Notes under the pieces: model-generated
Database searches by the model: none
What the model was told of the DNA's origin: nothing
The model's input: the letters and a program-made list of their open reading frames with translations, nothing else
Shown: one piece after another, positions 27,044-34,979 of the stretch
Layout of the letters: each line of letters starts with the position of its first letter
Position numbering within the stretch: the first letter of the stretch is position 1
Assembly (NCBI GenBank): GCA_004557125.1
Contig: SFET01000018.1
Coordinates: forward strand, 82,533-146,532
Direction of reading: 5' to 3'
From: Clostridiales bacterium
GTDB lineage: Bacteria; Bacillota; Clostridia; Christensenellales; Aristaeellaceae
DNA length: 64,000 nt
Position numbers and translations under genes: made by a program

Positions 27044-28168
27044 TCAAGTCCCGGCGTTCATCAGCCGCACCACGCTGCGGGTCAGCCGGTAGAGATCCTC
27101 CCGGCAGCTTTCGCGGATACGGGCGAAGTCCGTTTCACCCCGCACGGCGCTGAAGCAGGCGGTGACGCCGCACCTGCGCAGCTCCTCCGCGCCCTCGCCC
27201 AGGGAGCCGCACAGCGCCACGCAGGGCACGCCGGCGCTCCGGCAGCGCAGGCCCACGCCCATGGGCACCTTGCCGTTGGCGCTCTGACGGTCCATGCGAC
27301 CCTCGCCGGTGAACACCACATCCGCATGCCGCAGGCGCGCATCGAAGTCCACCGCATCCAGAATGAGCTCGATCCCGGGCTTCAGGCTGCCACCCAGGAA
27401 GGCCAGCACGCCCGCGCCCATGCCGCCCGCCGCACCCGCGCCGGGAACATTGCGCAGCTCCATGCCCAGCATATCCTCCAGCATCTCCGACACATGCCCG
27501 ATGCCCGCCTCCAGGATGGGCCGTAGCTGCGCCGTCACGCCCTTTTGCGGGCCGTACACCGCCGTGGCGCCGTCGTCGCCCAGCAGGGGATTGCGCACGT
27601 CGCAGGCCGCCGTCACCGCACAGGGTAGCGCCTTTTCCGGCGGCAGAATGCGCGCAACGCGGCCCAGGTTCTTCGCAAGGGGCGCAAGCCCAGCGCCAGC
27701 CTCATCCAGAAAGCGCCAGCCCAGCGCCGCCGCCATGCCGACGCCCAGGTCATTGGTGGCGCTGCCGCCCAGTCCCAGCAGAATGCGTTGCGCGCCATGC
27801 TCCACGGCGTGCCGGATCAATTCGCCCACGCCGAAGCTGGTGGCGTTCAGCGGATCCCGAACCTCGCCCGCCAGCGGAAGTCCCGCCGCCGCGGCCATCT
27901 CGATCACCGCTCTGCCGTCGTTGAGCCGGCCGTAGAAGCCCTCCACCGGCGCGCCCAGCGGACCCGTGACCTGCACGCTGATGCGCGCGCCGCCCAGCAG
28001 CTTCAGATAGGTTTCGGTCATGCCCTCGCCGCCGTCGGCCATGGGAATGGCGGCGATCTGTGCGTCCGGAACCTCCGAACGGATGGCTTCTGCGAAGATT
28101 TCACACACCTCGGTGGCCTCCAGCGTCCCCTTGAAGGAATCCGGAGCCAGAAGAAAGCGTCGGAACAT
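27044..28168 (-). CDS. Glycerate kinase (GarK/GlxK family)
   Basis: 374 residues. Family motifs are LAPDSFKGTLEA at the N-terminus, PMADGGEGMTE, GLGGSATNDLGVGMAAALG, GAGAAGGMGAGVLAFLG and FTGEGRMDRQSANGKVP. It phosphorylates D-glycerate to a phosphoglycerate, feeding glycolysis. The ATG at 28168 has GGGGGAG upstream. It stands alone with its own promoter, divergent from the DUF1015 gene. Confidence 0.95.
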   Translation of the reverse strand: MFRRFLLAPDSFKGTLEATEVCEIFAEAIRSEVPDAQIAAIPMADGGEGMTETYLKLLGGARISVQVTGPLGAPVEGFYGRLNDGRAVIEMAAAAGLPLAGEVRDPLNATSFGVGELIRHAVEHGAQRILLGLGGSATNDLGVGMAAALGWRFLDEAGAGLAPLAKNLGRVARILPPEKALPCAVTAACDVRNPLLGDDGATAVYGPQKGVTAQLRPILEAGIGHVSEMLEDMLGMELRNVPGAGAAGGMGAGVLAFLGGSLKPGIELILDAVDFDARLRHADVVFTGEGRMDRQSANGKVPMGVGLRCRSAGVPCVALCGSLGEGAEELRRCGVTACFSAVRGETDFARIRESCREDLYRLTRSVVRLMNAGT

Positions 28169-28193
28169 GGCGGTCTCCCCCTTCATTTTCTCC

Positions 28194-28222
28194 ATTGTAG
28201 TGGGAGAAATGTGAAAAGTCAA
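28194..28222 (-). promoter_or_regulatory. Promoter of the glycerate kinase gene
   Basis: On the minus strand TTGACT (28222-28217), 17 bp, TACAAT (28199-28194). Confidence 0.8.
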
Positions 28223-28225
28223 TCG

Positions 28226-28254
28226 TTGCACCCGCGGCCGAATGCGTGTATAAT
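28226..28254 (+). promoter_or_regulatory. Promoter of the DUF1015 gene
   Basis: TTGCAC (28226-28231), 17 bp, TATAAT (28249-28254). Its -35 box is only 3 bp from that of the divergent glycerate kinase promoter, so the two promoters are back to back and probably compete. Confidence 0.82.
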
Positions 28255-28291
28255 GAAGGGCGATGAAAATATCTTGCCCGGAGGAAAGCGC

Positions 28292-29512
28292 ATGAAAAAT
28301 CCCGCAGTTCGCAGTGCAAATCTATTGCTCCCCGCAGAAAATGTCGATCCGGAAAAGTGGGCGGTGGTGGCCGTGGACCAGTACACCTCCCAGCCCGAAT
28401 ACTGGGATCAGGTGGAACAGTTCGTGGGCGACGCACCCTCAACCCTGCGCGTCACGCTGCCGGAGGTCTATCTGAAGCAGAGCGACGCGCGCATCCCCGC
28501 CATGCAGGCATGCATGCGCGCCTATCTTTCCGACGGCACGCTCCGGCCTGCTGTGACCGACGGCTACCTGCTGGTGGAGCGCAGCACACAGTCCGGCGCG
28601 CGCCTGGGACTGATGGCCTGCCTGGATCTGGAGCAGTACGACTTCTCCGCCGGCTCCCGCAGCCTGATTCGCGCCACCGAGGGCACGGTGATCGAGCGCG
28701 TGCCACCCCGGGTGAAGATCCGCCGCGGCGCTGCGCTGGAGCTGCCTCACGTGCTGATGCTGCTGGACGATCCCGCGTGCAGCCTGATCGAGCCGCTCTA
28801 TGCCGGCCGTGCGGCACTTGAGTCCGCCTACGACTTCGAACTGATGCAGGGCGGCGGCCACCTGCGCGGCTGGAAGGTGGAGGGCGCGGCGGCGCGCCGG
28901 GTGGAGGCTGCTCTGGATGCGCTGTATGCAGGCTGCGGCGGACTGTTCCTGGCGGTGGGCGACGGCAATCACTCGCTGGCGGCGGCGCGCTCCTACTGGC
29001 TGGAGCTGCGCGAGGGCATCCCCGAGGCCGATCGTGCGTCGCATCCCGCGCGCTATGCCCTGGTGGAGATCGAGAACCTGCACAGCCCGGCGATCCAGTT
29101 TGAGCCCATACACCGCCTGGTCACCGGCGTGGATCCCGAGGCGCTGATCGAGGCCTGCGCGGCGCACATGCAGGGCGAGGGCGCGGGGGAGAACGAGCTC
29201 ACCCTCATCTCCCGGGGACGTGAGCTGCGGCTGCACCTGGCCCATCATCCGCTGCGCGCCCTGCAGGCGTTCCTGGACGACTATCTCGCGGCGCATCCGG
29301 AAGCGGAGATCGACTACATCCACGGCGACGAGACGCTGCGCCGCCTGGCAAGCCGCCCGGACGCGGTGGGCTTCATGCCCTGCGCCTTTGCAAAGGCCGA
29401 TCTGTTCCCCTACATTCAGCAGTGGGGCGTGCTGCCCCGCAAGACCTTCTCCATGGGGCAGGCCCACGAGAAGCGCTACTACATGGAGGCGCGCCGCATC
29501 ACGCAAGAATGA
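28292..29512 (+). CDS. DUF1015 family protein
   Basis: 406 residues. DUF1015 signatures are WAVVAVDQYTSQPEYW near the N-terminus, LFLAVGDGNHSLAAAR in the middle and a C-terminal FSMGQAHEKRYYMEARR. Related genes often occur with serine/glycerate metabolism genes in Clostridia, and here glycerate kinase is divergent. The biochemical role is unknown. CCGGAGGAAAG precedes the ATG; an open frame extending further upstream is not translated from a recognisable site. Confidence 0.85.
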   Translation: MKNPAVRSANLLLPAENVDPEKWAVVAVDQYTSQPEYWDQVEQFVGDAPSTLRVTLPEVYLKQSDARIPAMQACMRAYLSDGTLRPAVTDGYLLVERSTQSGARLGLMACLDLEQYDFSAGSRSLIRATEGTVIERVPPRVKIRRGAALELPHVLMLLDDPACSLIEPLYAGRAALESAYDFELMQGGGHLRGWKVEGAAARRVEAALDALYAGCGGLFLAVGDGNHSLAAARSYWLELREGIPEADRASHPARYALVEIENLHSPAIQFEPIHRLVTGVDPEALIEACAAHMQGEGAGENELTLISRGRELRLHLAHHPLRALQAFLDDYLAAHPEAEIDYIHGDETLRRLASRPDAVGFMPCAFAKADLFPYIQQWGVLPRKTFSMGQAHEKRYYMEARRITQE

Positions 29513-29551
29513 GCGCATGCCGGTCAGGTTCGCAGAGGCAGGCAGATCAAA

Positions 29552-29588
29552 GCAAAAGATCCAACCGAAAAACGGTTGGATCTTTTGC
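29552..29588. terminator. Perfect bidirectional terminator
   Basis: A 16-bp perfect stem (29552-29567 with 29573-29588) around an AAAAA loop, ending in TCTTTTGC on both strands, between convergent genes. Confidence 0.92.
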
Positions 29589-29628
29589 ATGCCGCTTTGC
29601 AGGATACCCGCTGCGAAATCGAACGTGT

Positions 29629-30153
29629 TTACAGCAGCCGCTTGCGCAGGCGATTGACGTACAGCGCGGTCAGGATCTTGATCAGCCGGTCGTAGAGCAA
29701 AAGCGTTATGTTGCCGATCAGCAGGCAGGCGAGGGTCAGCGCCATGCCCATCTCCCGGTACTCATTCAGGATCTGATCCATCTGCAGCACCAGGATGCTC
29801 AGCGCGTACATGACCACCACCGCAAGGTTGAACACACCCAGCCTGGCGAGCACCCGCACCAGGCCGCTGCGCAGCTGATCCAGCCGCCAGCACAGGATCG
29901 GATAGTAGCCGATGAACACAAACAGCAGCGCGGCCTCCTTGTCCGGGCAGAGGATCAGGCTCAGCGCTGCGATGGCCGCGTAGGCGCACCAGCTCAGCTT
30001 CTCGCCGCACTCCACGAACACCGGAATCAGCATCAGGCCCGCCAGCGCCGGGCAGCAGAACGTGGCCAGGGGGATCAGCCCGCCCAGCAGCATCACCACC
30101 ACCGCCAGCGCGCACAGCATGCCCGTGAGGGCCATCTTCTTACTGCGCTTCAT
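29629..30153 (-). CDS. Small multi-pass membrane protein of unknown function
   Basis: 174 residues with about five hydrophobic helices. The opening MKRSKKMALTGMLCALAVVV and the Gly-rich first helix recall S components of ECF transporters, but no substrate signature is recognised. The start at 30153 overlaps the end of the methyltransferase gene by 14 bp, so it is the third member of the rsuA-like/rsmC-like operon. GGAGGAGCAAC precedes the ATG. No function is assigned. Confidence 0.75.
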   Translation of the reverse strand: MKRSKKMALTGMLCALAVVVMLLGGLIPLATFCCPALAGLMLIPVFVECGEKLSWCAYAAIAALSLILCPDKEAALLFVFIGYYPILCWRLDQLRSGLVRVLARLGVFNLAVVVMYALSILVLQMDQILNEYREMGMALTLACLLIGNITLLLYDRLIKILTALYVNRLRKRLL

Positions 30154-30754
30154 GTTGCTCCTCCGGCCGTGCGCAGCGCAGCACCCAGTAGCCCTTCTCC
30201 CGGGCGATGCGCTCCACATCGGCATAGATCGAACTCAGGTACTTCTGCGCGGACTCCGCGCCCTGCTGCTTGCGGATCACGATGTACAGCGCGCCGTCCG
30301 CACGGAGATGATTCGCGGCCTCGGCAAACAAGGCGTAGATCACCGCCTTGCCCGCGCGGATCGGCGGGTTCAGCACGATGGCGTCAAAGCCGCCCTCCAC
30401 CGCCGCAAAGCCGTCGCCCTGCACAACCGCCGCGTTGGTCACGCCGTTGGCCGCCAGATTGCGCGCGGCCAGCTCCGTGGCGCGGCTGTTGACGTCGGTC
30501 AATACGATCTGCGCGCCGGGGTACCTCTTCCCCAGCGCCGTTCCCACCGGACCCCAGCCGCAGCCCAGGTCCAGAATCCGCCCGTGCAGCTCCGGCAGCG
30601 CCTCCAGCAGGATCCGCGTGCCCATGTCCAGTCCGTCCCGGGAGAACACCCCGGCGTCGGTGGTGCAGTTGAGGCGCAGACCCAGCACCTCGAAGATCAC
30701 CTGCCGCAGGTCGTGCTCCACCTCGGGATTTTGCGTGTAATAATGCTGCGTCAT
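30140..30754 (-). CDS. Class I SAM-dependent methyltransferase, RsmC-like (16S rRNA G1207 type)
   Basis: 204 residues. The SAM-binding motif is ILDLGCGWGPVG at about residues 60-71, followed by acidic motif II (IVLTDVNSRA) and NPP(I/F)-type motif IV (IVLNPPIRAGK). This is the small RsmC group that methylates guanine in 16S rRNA. The ATG at 30754 is used (GGTGG upstream), overlapping the stop of the pseudouridine synthase gene. An ATG at 30760 is less well spaced. Confidence 0.88.
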   Translation of the reverse strand: MTQHYYTQNPEVEHDLRQVIFEVLGLRLNCTTDAGVFSRDGLDMGTRILLEALPELHGRILDLGCGWGPVGTALGKRYPGAQIVLTDVNSRATELAARNLAANGVTNAAVVQGDGFAAVEGGFDAIVLNPPIRAGKAVIYALFAEAANHLRADGALYIVIRKQQGAESAQKYLSSIYADVERIAREKGYWVLRCARPEEQHEAQ

Positions 30755-31473
30755 ATGCATCCACCATCCAAATCGCTCATTTTTTTCAGCCCCGCGATCT
30801 CCGCCTCCGTCAGCAGGCGATATTCTCCCGGCGCGAGGGCTTCGTCCAGGGTCACGCAGCCGATGCGCAGCCGCTGAAGTGTGATCAGAGGATGCCCCAC
30901 CGCCGCGAACATGCGCTTGACCTGGTGAAACTTCCCCTCGGTGAGGATCACGTCCGCCAGCGAGGTCTCGCCGGACTCCAGGATCTCCAGTCTCGCCGGC
31001 GCCGCCGTGAAGTCCGAAAGCATAAGCCCCCCGGCAAAGGCCGCCACATCATTCGCATCCAGCGCGCCCTCGCAGCGCGCCCGGTAGCACTTCTCCGCCT
31101 TCCAGCGCGGCGAGATCAGCCGGTGCGCCAGCTGGCCGTCGGTGGTCAGCAGCACCAGGCCGGTCACGTCCCGGTCGAGCCGCCCCACAGGGCCGATTTT
31201 GCGCCGCTGGTAGATCTCCGGCAGCAGCGACACCACCGTGAGCAGGCGCTTGTCCTCCGTGGCCGTCACCACGCCCGCAGGCTTGTGGAGCATCAGGTAG
31301 ATCTCCTCCTGGGCGTCGATAGGCGCGCCGTCCAGCATCACGTCGCCGCTTGACACATTTCTGCCCGCATCCCGAACCACCGCGCCCGAGACCTGCACCC
31401 GGCCCTGGGCGATCAGCCTGCGCGCCTCCGATCGGGTGTGCCCCGCCAGAGACAGCGCCTTGTCCAGCCGCAT
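30751..31473 (-). CDS. Small-subunit rRNA pseudouridine synthase (RsuA/RluB family)
   Basis: 240 residues: an S4 RNA-binding domain at the N-terminus (MRLDKALSLAGHTRSEARRLI) and a catalytic domain with GRLDRDVTGLVLLTTDG, holding the catalytic Asp. The late motif KFHQVKRMFAAVGHPLITLQRLRIG is characteristic of RsuA types. It converts a specific 16S rRNA uridine to pseudouridine. ATG 31473 is chosen because GGAGG lies 8 bp upstream; a GTG 9 bp earlier is possible. A TATAAT (rc of 31500-31505) lies upstream. Confidence 0.92.
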   Translation of the reverse strand: MRLDKALSLAGHTRSEARRLIAQGRVQVSGAVVRDAGRNVSSGDVMLDGAPIDAQEEIYLMLHKPAGVVTATEDKRLLTVVSLLPEIYQRRKIGPVGRLDRDVTGLVLLTTDGQLAHRLISPRWKAEKCYRARCEGALDANDVAAFAGGLMLSDFTAAPARLEILESGETSLADVILTEGKFHQVKRMFAAVGHPLITLQRLRIGCVTLDEALAPGEYRLLTEAEIAGLKKMSDLDGGCI

Positions 31474-31542
31474 GCGCCTCACCTCCCGTTTTCTCCCCTA
31501 TTATAGCAGATGCAGGCGGATTTGAACAGTGCAAAGGGGGCC

Positions 31543-31571
31543 TTGCCCCGATGGGGGCGCTCTGCTATAAT
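31543..31571 (+). promoter_or_regulatory. Promoter of the aldo-keto reductase gene
   Basis: TTGCCC (31543-31548), 17 bp, TATAAT (31566-31571). The 10 bp TCTGCTATAA is inversely repeated at 31501-31510, where it forms the -10 of the divergent rsuA-like gene. Confidence 0.75.
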
Positions 31572-31604
31572 GGAAGCACCGGATGTTACATGGAGGATAA
31601 AAGA

Positions 31605-32735
31605 ATGGATCAGAGCTTTGTAAAGAACATGCCGAAGCTGGGCTTCGGACTGATGCGCCTACCCACGATTGGCGATGCGATTGATATCCCCCAGACCTGC
31701 AGGATGGTGGATATGTTCCTGGAGAAGGGCTTTTTGTACTTCGATACCGCCTACGGCTACGGCAACGGCGCGTCCGAGCGGGCCATCAAGGCCGCGCTGG
31801 TGGACCGCTATCCCCGGGACAGGTTCTACCTGGCCACGAAGCTGCCCGCCTGGGCCGGCGCAAAGGACGCCGCCGAGGCCCGGCAGATGTTCTACACCTC
31901 GCTGGAGCGCACCGGCGCGCTCTACTTCGACTTCTACCTGCTGCACAACCTGGGCGAGCAGCGCACCCACTACTTCGACGACTACGGCATCTGGGACTTT
32001 CTGGCCGAGCAGAAGCAGAAGGGTCTGATCCGTCACCTGGGCTTCTCCTTCCATGACAAGGCGGATGAGCTGGACAAGCTGCTCACGGCGCACCCCGAGA
32101 TGGAGTTCGTGCAGCTGCAGATCAATTACATGGACTGGGAGAACCCGGCCATCGAGTCCCGCAAGTGCTACGAGGTGGCCCGCAGGCACAACAAGCCGGT
32201 GGTCATCATGGAGCCGGTGAAGGGCGGCAACCTGGCCAAGGCGCCGGAAACGGTGCAGAAGCTGTTCGAGGAGAGCCGCCCCGGCGCGAGCGCATCCTCT
32301 TGGGCGATCCGCTTCGCCGCATCGCTGGAGGGCGTGCTGACGGTGCTCTCCGGCATGTCCAGCGTGGAACAGATGGCGGACAACCTTGCCACCATGGAGC
32401 ACTTCGAGCCCCTCAGCGAGGCCGAGCAGGCCGTGATCGCGGCCGCCCGGGAGGCCTTCAACGCCATCCCCAGCGTGCCCTGCACCGCCTGCCAGTACTG
32501 CGTGAAGGGCTGTCCGATGAACATCAACATCCCCGGCGTCTTCACCGCCTACAACATCTACCTGAAGTACGGCAACGCCGACTTTGCGTCCGGACACTAC
32601 GGCTGGCAGACCGACGGCCACCACATGGCCAAGGCCAGCGCCTGCGTGGAGTGCGGCCAGTGCGAGCAGGCCTGTCCCCAGCACATCCACATTCGCGAGC
32701 AGCTCAAGGGTGCTGCGAAGGCGCTGGAGCGCTGA
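31605..32735 (+). CDS. Aldo/keto reductase with C-terminal 4Fe-4S ferredoxin domain
   Basis: 376 residues. An AKR barrel (GFGLMRLPT; FDTAYGYGNGASE with catalytic Asp/Tyr; YLATKLPAW with Lys; FYLLHNLGE in place of the His motif) is followed by a ferredoxin-like tail with two Cys clusters, CTACQYCVKGCPMNI and CVECGQCEQACP. This group of iron-sulfur AKR proteins is common in anaerobes. The substrate is unknown. I chose ATG 31605 because GGAGG lies 8 bp upstream; the ATG at 31590 overlaps that site. Confidence 0.9.
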   Translation: MDQSFVKNMPKLGFGLMRLPTIGDAIDIPQTCRMVDMFLEKGFLYFDTAYGYGNGASERAIKAALVDRYPRDRFYLATKLPAWAGAKDAAEARQMFYTSLERTGALYFDFYLLHNLGEQRTHYFDDYGIWDFLAEQKQKGLIRHLGFSFHDKADELDKLLTAHPEMEFVQLQINYMDWENPAIESRKCYEVARRHNKPVVIMEPVKGGNLAKAPETVQKLFEESRPGASASSWAIRFAASLEGVLTVLSGMSSVEQMADNLATMEHFEPLSEAEQAVIAAAREAFNAIPSVPCTACQYCVKGCPMNINIPGVFTAYNIYLKYGNADFASGHYGWQTDGHHMAKASACVECGQCEQACPQHIHIREQLKGAAKALER

Positions 32736-32799
32736 CGGGTCCGAAGGCTGCACAGACACCGGCGCGGCAAAGAACCGCCTGCGCCGCCGCGTGACGCAG

Positions 32800-32836
32800 A
32801 AAAAGCTGGGAGTGCATCCGCGCTCCCAGCTTTTTT
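32800..32836. terminator. Bidirectional terminator between AKR and aldolase genes
   Basis: A 13-bp stem AAAAAGCTGGGAG/CTCCCAGCTTTTT (32800-32812 with 32823-32835), with T runs on both strands. Confidence 0.9.
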
Positions 32837-32846
32837 AGGATAAAAT

Positions 32847-33929
32847 TTACTTCTTGCCCGCCAGGGACTTGCGGTATTTCTCGCTCTCCCAGTTGGCGAT
32901 GAACTTCTTGGCGGCCTCGCCCATGGTGGACAGGGTCCTGCCGTTTTTGCGGATGGCGTCGGCGATGAACACCACGGCGGTCAGGGTCTCGGCGATCACC
33001 TGGGCCTTGGACGCGGCCATGTTGAACACCACGCGGCCGGTCTCGGGATCCGCCAGGCACTGATCCTGCTCGGGCGCGCCCTTGCCGAAGGCGAAGGAGC
33101 CGATCAGGAACACCATCTGGTCGGGGTACAGCGGGGTCTCCAGGAAGAACTTCTCGTCGAACGCGCCGGACTTGAGCATCTCGGCAAGGAAGGGGGCGTC
33201 GGCCTCGATCAGGCCGCCCTCGATCTCCTTCACACCCACCGCCGGGAAGCTGGTTCCGCTGAGACCGAAGGCTGCGGCGATGCGGTTGTTCACGTCCTCG
33301 TGGATGCGCAGGCACTCGTCGGGATCGTCGTGATGGGCAATCAGGCCGTGGTTCTGCATGAAGATGGCCGCCGGGCGCTTGCCGGTCTCCTTCTCCACGC
33401 GGGCGAGCTCATCGCGGATGGAGAAGGTGAGCCGCGCGCCGGGATCGGTGTAGGGAACCATGCCCCAGCTGTAATCCGCATCCATAAGCGCCGCCTTCAC
33501 GATCTCGCCGCACTCCACGCTGCAGGCCGCCAGATTGGCGTAGACGCTGTGGCTGTGGGCCACGTAGGTGTCCAGGATGGAGTGGAAGCCCGCCTCCACG
33601 CTGGGGCGCAGCGCCGCCAGGCCCTCGATGGTCTTGGTGACCTCCTTGGCTTTGGTGGAGCCGGCCTTCTCCACGTCCTCGAAGTCGGCGGGGTTGGAGC
33701 CGTAGTAGAACGTGCGCAGGGCCTCGTAGTCCAGCACGGCATAGGCCTTGTCCACCTCGATGTCCTTCAGGCAGAAGCCGGAGGCCTTGATGGCCATGTT
33801 GCCGCCCTCCAGCTTGACAGAGGTGTTGCCGCCGCCGCCCTGCACGTAGTCCGCACGGACGCCCACGGTCTTGGAAACGCGGCTGAAGTTCTCCAGGCGC
33901 GCACGATTTTCCTCAAAGAAAGTTACCAT
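32847..33929 (-). CDS. Class II aldolase/adducin family protein (sugar-phosphate aldolase type)
   Basis: 360 residues. The class II aldolase/adducin fold shows GGGGNTSVKLEGG (phosphate loop), zinc His residues in VAHSHSVYAN, and MQNHGLIAHHDD with a further zinc His. The size and the FxExNRARLENFSRVSK opening resemble the aldolase half of rhamnulose-1-phosphate aldolase/dehydrogenase proteins, but the dehydrogenase half is missing. It may act on L-fuculose- or rhamnulose-phosphate, with L-fucose isomerase 5 kb away. GGGAGGG precedes the ATG. Confidence 0.85.
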   Translation of the reverse strand: MVTFFEENRARLENFSRVSKTVGVRADYVQGGGGNTSVKLEGGNMAIKASGFCLKDIEVDKAYAVLDYEALRTFYYGSNPADFEDVEKAGSTKAKEVTKTIEGLAALRPSVEAGFHSILDTYVAHSHSVYANLAACSVECGEIVKAALMDADYSWGMVPYTDPGARLTFSIRDELARVEKETGKRPAAIFMQNHGLIAHHDDPDECLRIHEDVNNRIAAAFGLSGTSFPAVGVKEIEGGLIEADAPFLAEMLKSGAFDEKFFLETPLYPDQMVFLIGSFAFGKGAPEQDQCLADPETGRVVFNMAASKAQVIAETLTAVVFIADAIRKNGRTLSTMGEAAKKFIANWESEKYRKSLAGKK

Positions 33930-33964
33930 ATGTAAAACCCTCCCAAGCATTCTTTTCTATACTA

Positions 33965-33993
33965 ATTATACCAGCGAAATTCCTTTGAAGCAA
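33965..33993 (-). promoter_or_regulatory. Promoter of the class II aldolase gene
   Basis: On the minus strand TTGCTT (33993-33988), 17 bp, TATAAT (33970-33965). Confidence 0.8.
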
Positions 33994-34145
33994 CGCAAAA
34001 TTCAAAGAATTCCGGAAGGAATTCCATCGCCATGGACCGAATGAAAAAAAGATAAAAAAAACCTGCGCAGGCGGGAACCGTTTGGCACGGATCGCTGTCT
34101 AAGAAACAGACTGGAAATCAATGACAAGGTTGGAGGGTTTGAACG

Positions 34146-34865
34146 ATGAAGGCAAAGAAATTTTGCGCAATCCTGGCAGTTGTATTGGTCCTTGCACTGA
34201 TCCCCGCGGCGGCGCTCGCGGAGACCGTATCCCTGGCCTATTCCGGCGGCGCGCTGAACCTGCGCAAGGGCCCCGGCACCGGCTATGCGTCCCTGGGCAC
34301 CCTGCACGACGGCGACCACATCACCGTGCTGAGCTACGGCGACATCTGGTCCAAGATCAAGACCGACAGCGGCAAGGTGGGCTACATCAAGAACCTGTAC
34401 ATCGATGACGGCGACACCAACTACGCCTCCGGCACCAGCTATTACAGCTCCCACTACACCGCCTACACCACCGCCAGCGTGAACTTCCGCGCGGGCGCTT
34501 CCACCAGCACCGCCTCCATGGGCACCCTGTCCAGGGGCACCAAGGTCACCGTGCTGGGCGAGAACGGCCGCTTCTATCTGGTGAAGAACTCCGCCGGCAC
34601 CCAGGGCTATGTGAGCAAGAGCTACATCTCCCGCACCAAGCCCTCCGGCAGCAGCTCGTCCTCTTCGTCCTCCTCGTCCTCCGCACAGACCATGACGGTC
34701 ACGGCCAGCTATGTCAACATGCGCGCCGGCGGCGGCCTGTCCTACGACGTGGTGAAGGTGCTGCCCCGCGGCACCGTGGTCACCGTGGTCAAGCGCGGCA
34801 ACTACTGGACCCGCGTCAACTACAAGGGCACCCTGGGCTGGATCAAGAACACCTATCTGAAGTGA
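34146..34865 (+). CDS. Secreted protein with three SH3b domains
   Basis: 239 residues. A signal peptide (1-25, ALA|ET) and three bacterial SH3 repeats at about 27-85, 100-160 and 182-239, each with a LNLRKGPGTGY-like motif and a closing GYIKN/GYVSK/GWIKN. A pure Ser linker (about 165-178) separates repeats two and three. Such proteins bind peptidoglycan; no catalytic domain is present. GGAGGG precedes the ATG. No convincing promoter was found in the 34000-34140 spacer. Confidence 0.9.
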   Translation: MKAKKFCAILAVVLVLALIPAAALAETVSLAYSGGALNLRKGPGTGYASLGTLHDGDHITVLSYGDIWSKIKTDSGKVGYIKNLYIDDGDTNYASGTSYYSSHYTAYTTASVNFRAGASTSTASMGTLSRGTKVTVLGENGRFYLVKNSAGTQGYVSKSYISRTKPSGSSSSSSSSSSSAQTMTVTASYVNMRAGGGLSYDVVKVLPRGTVVTVVKRGNYWTRVNYKGTLGWIKNTYLK

Positions 34866-34895
34866 GGCCGCTTGCTGCACGGGCACGTGCAAAGG

Positions 34896-34930
34896 CGCCG
34901 CCGACGTTCAAGCGTCGGCGGCGTTTTTTT
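34896..34930 (+). terminator. Terminator after the triple-SH3 gene
   Basis: CGCCGCCGACG (34896-34906) pairs with CGTCGGCGGCG (34913-34923), followed by seven T. Confidence 0.95.
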
Positions 34931-34979
34931 GTATGTGGAAGATTCTGCGCCGGAATGGGTGCAGGGCGTAACCGGCGGA

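Noticed and set aside
21900..27047. 1715-residue open frame on the minus strand
   Set aside because: Antisense of the repetitive Big2-amidase and SGNH genes; high GC content and codon periodicity remove stop codons.
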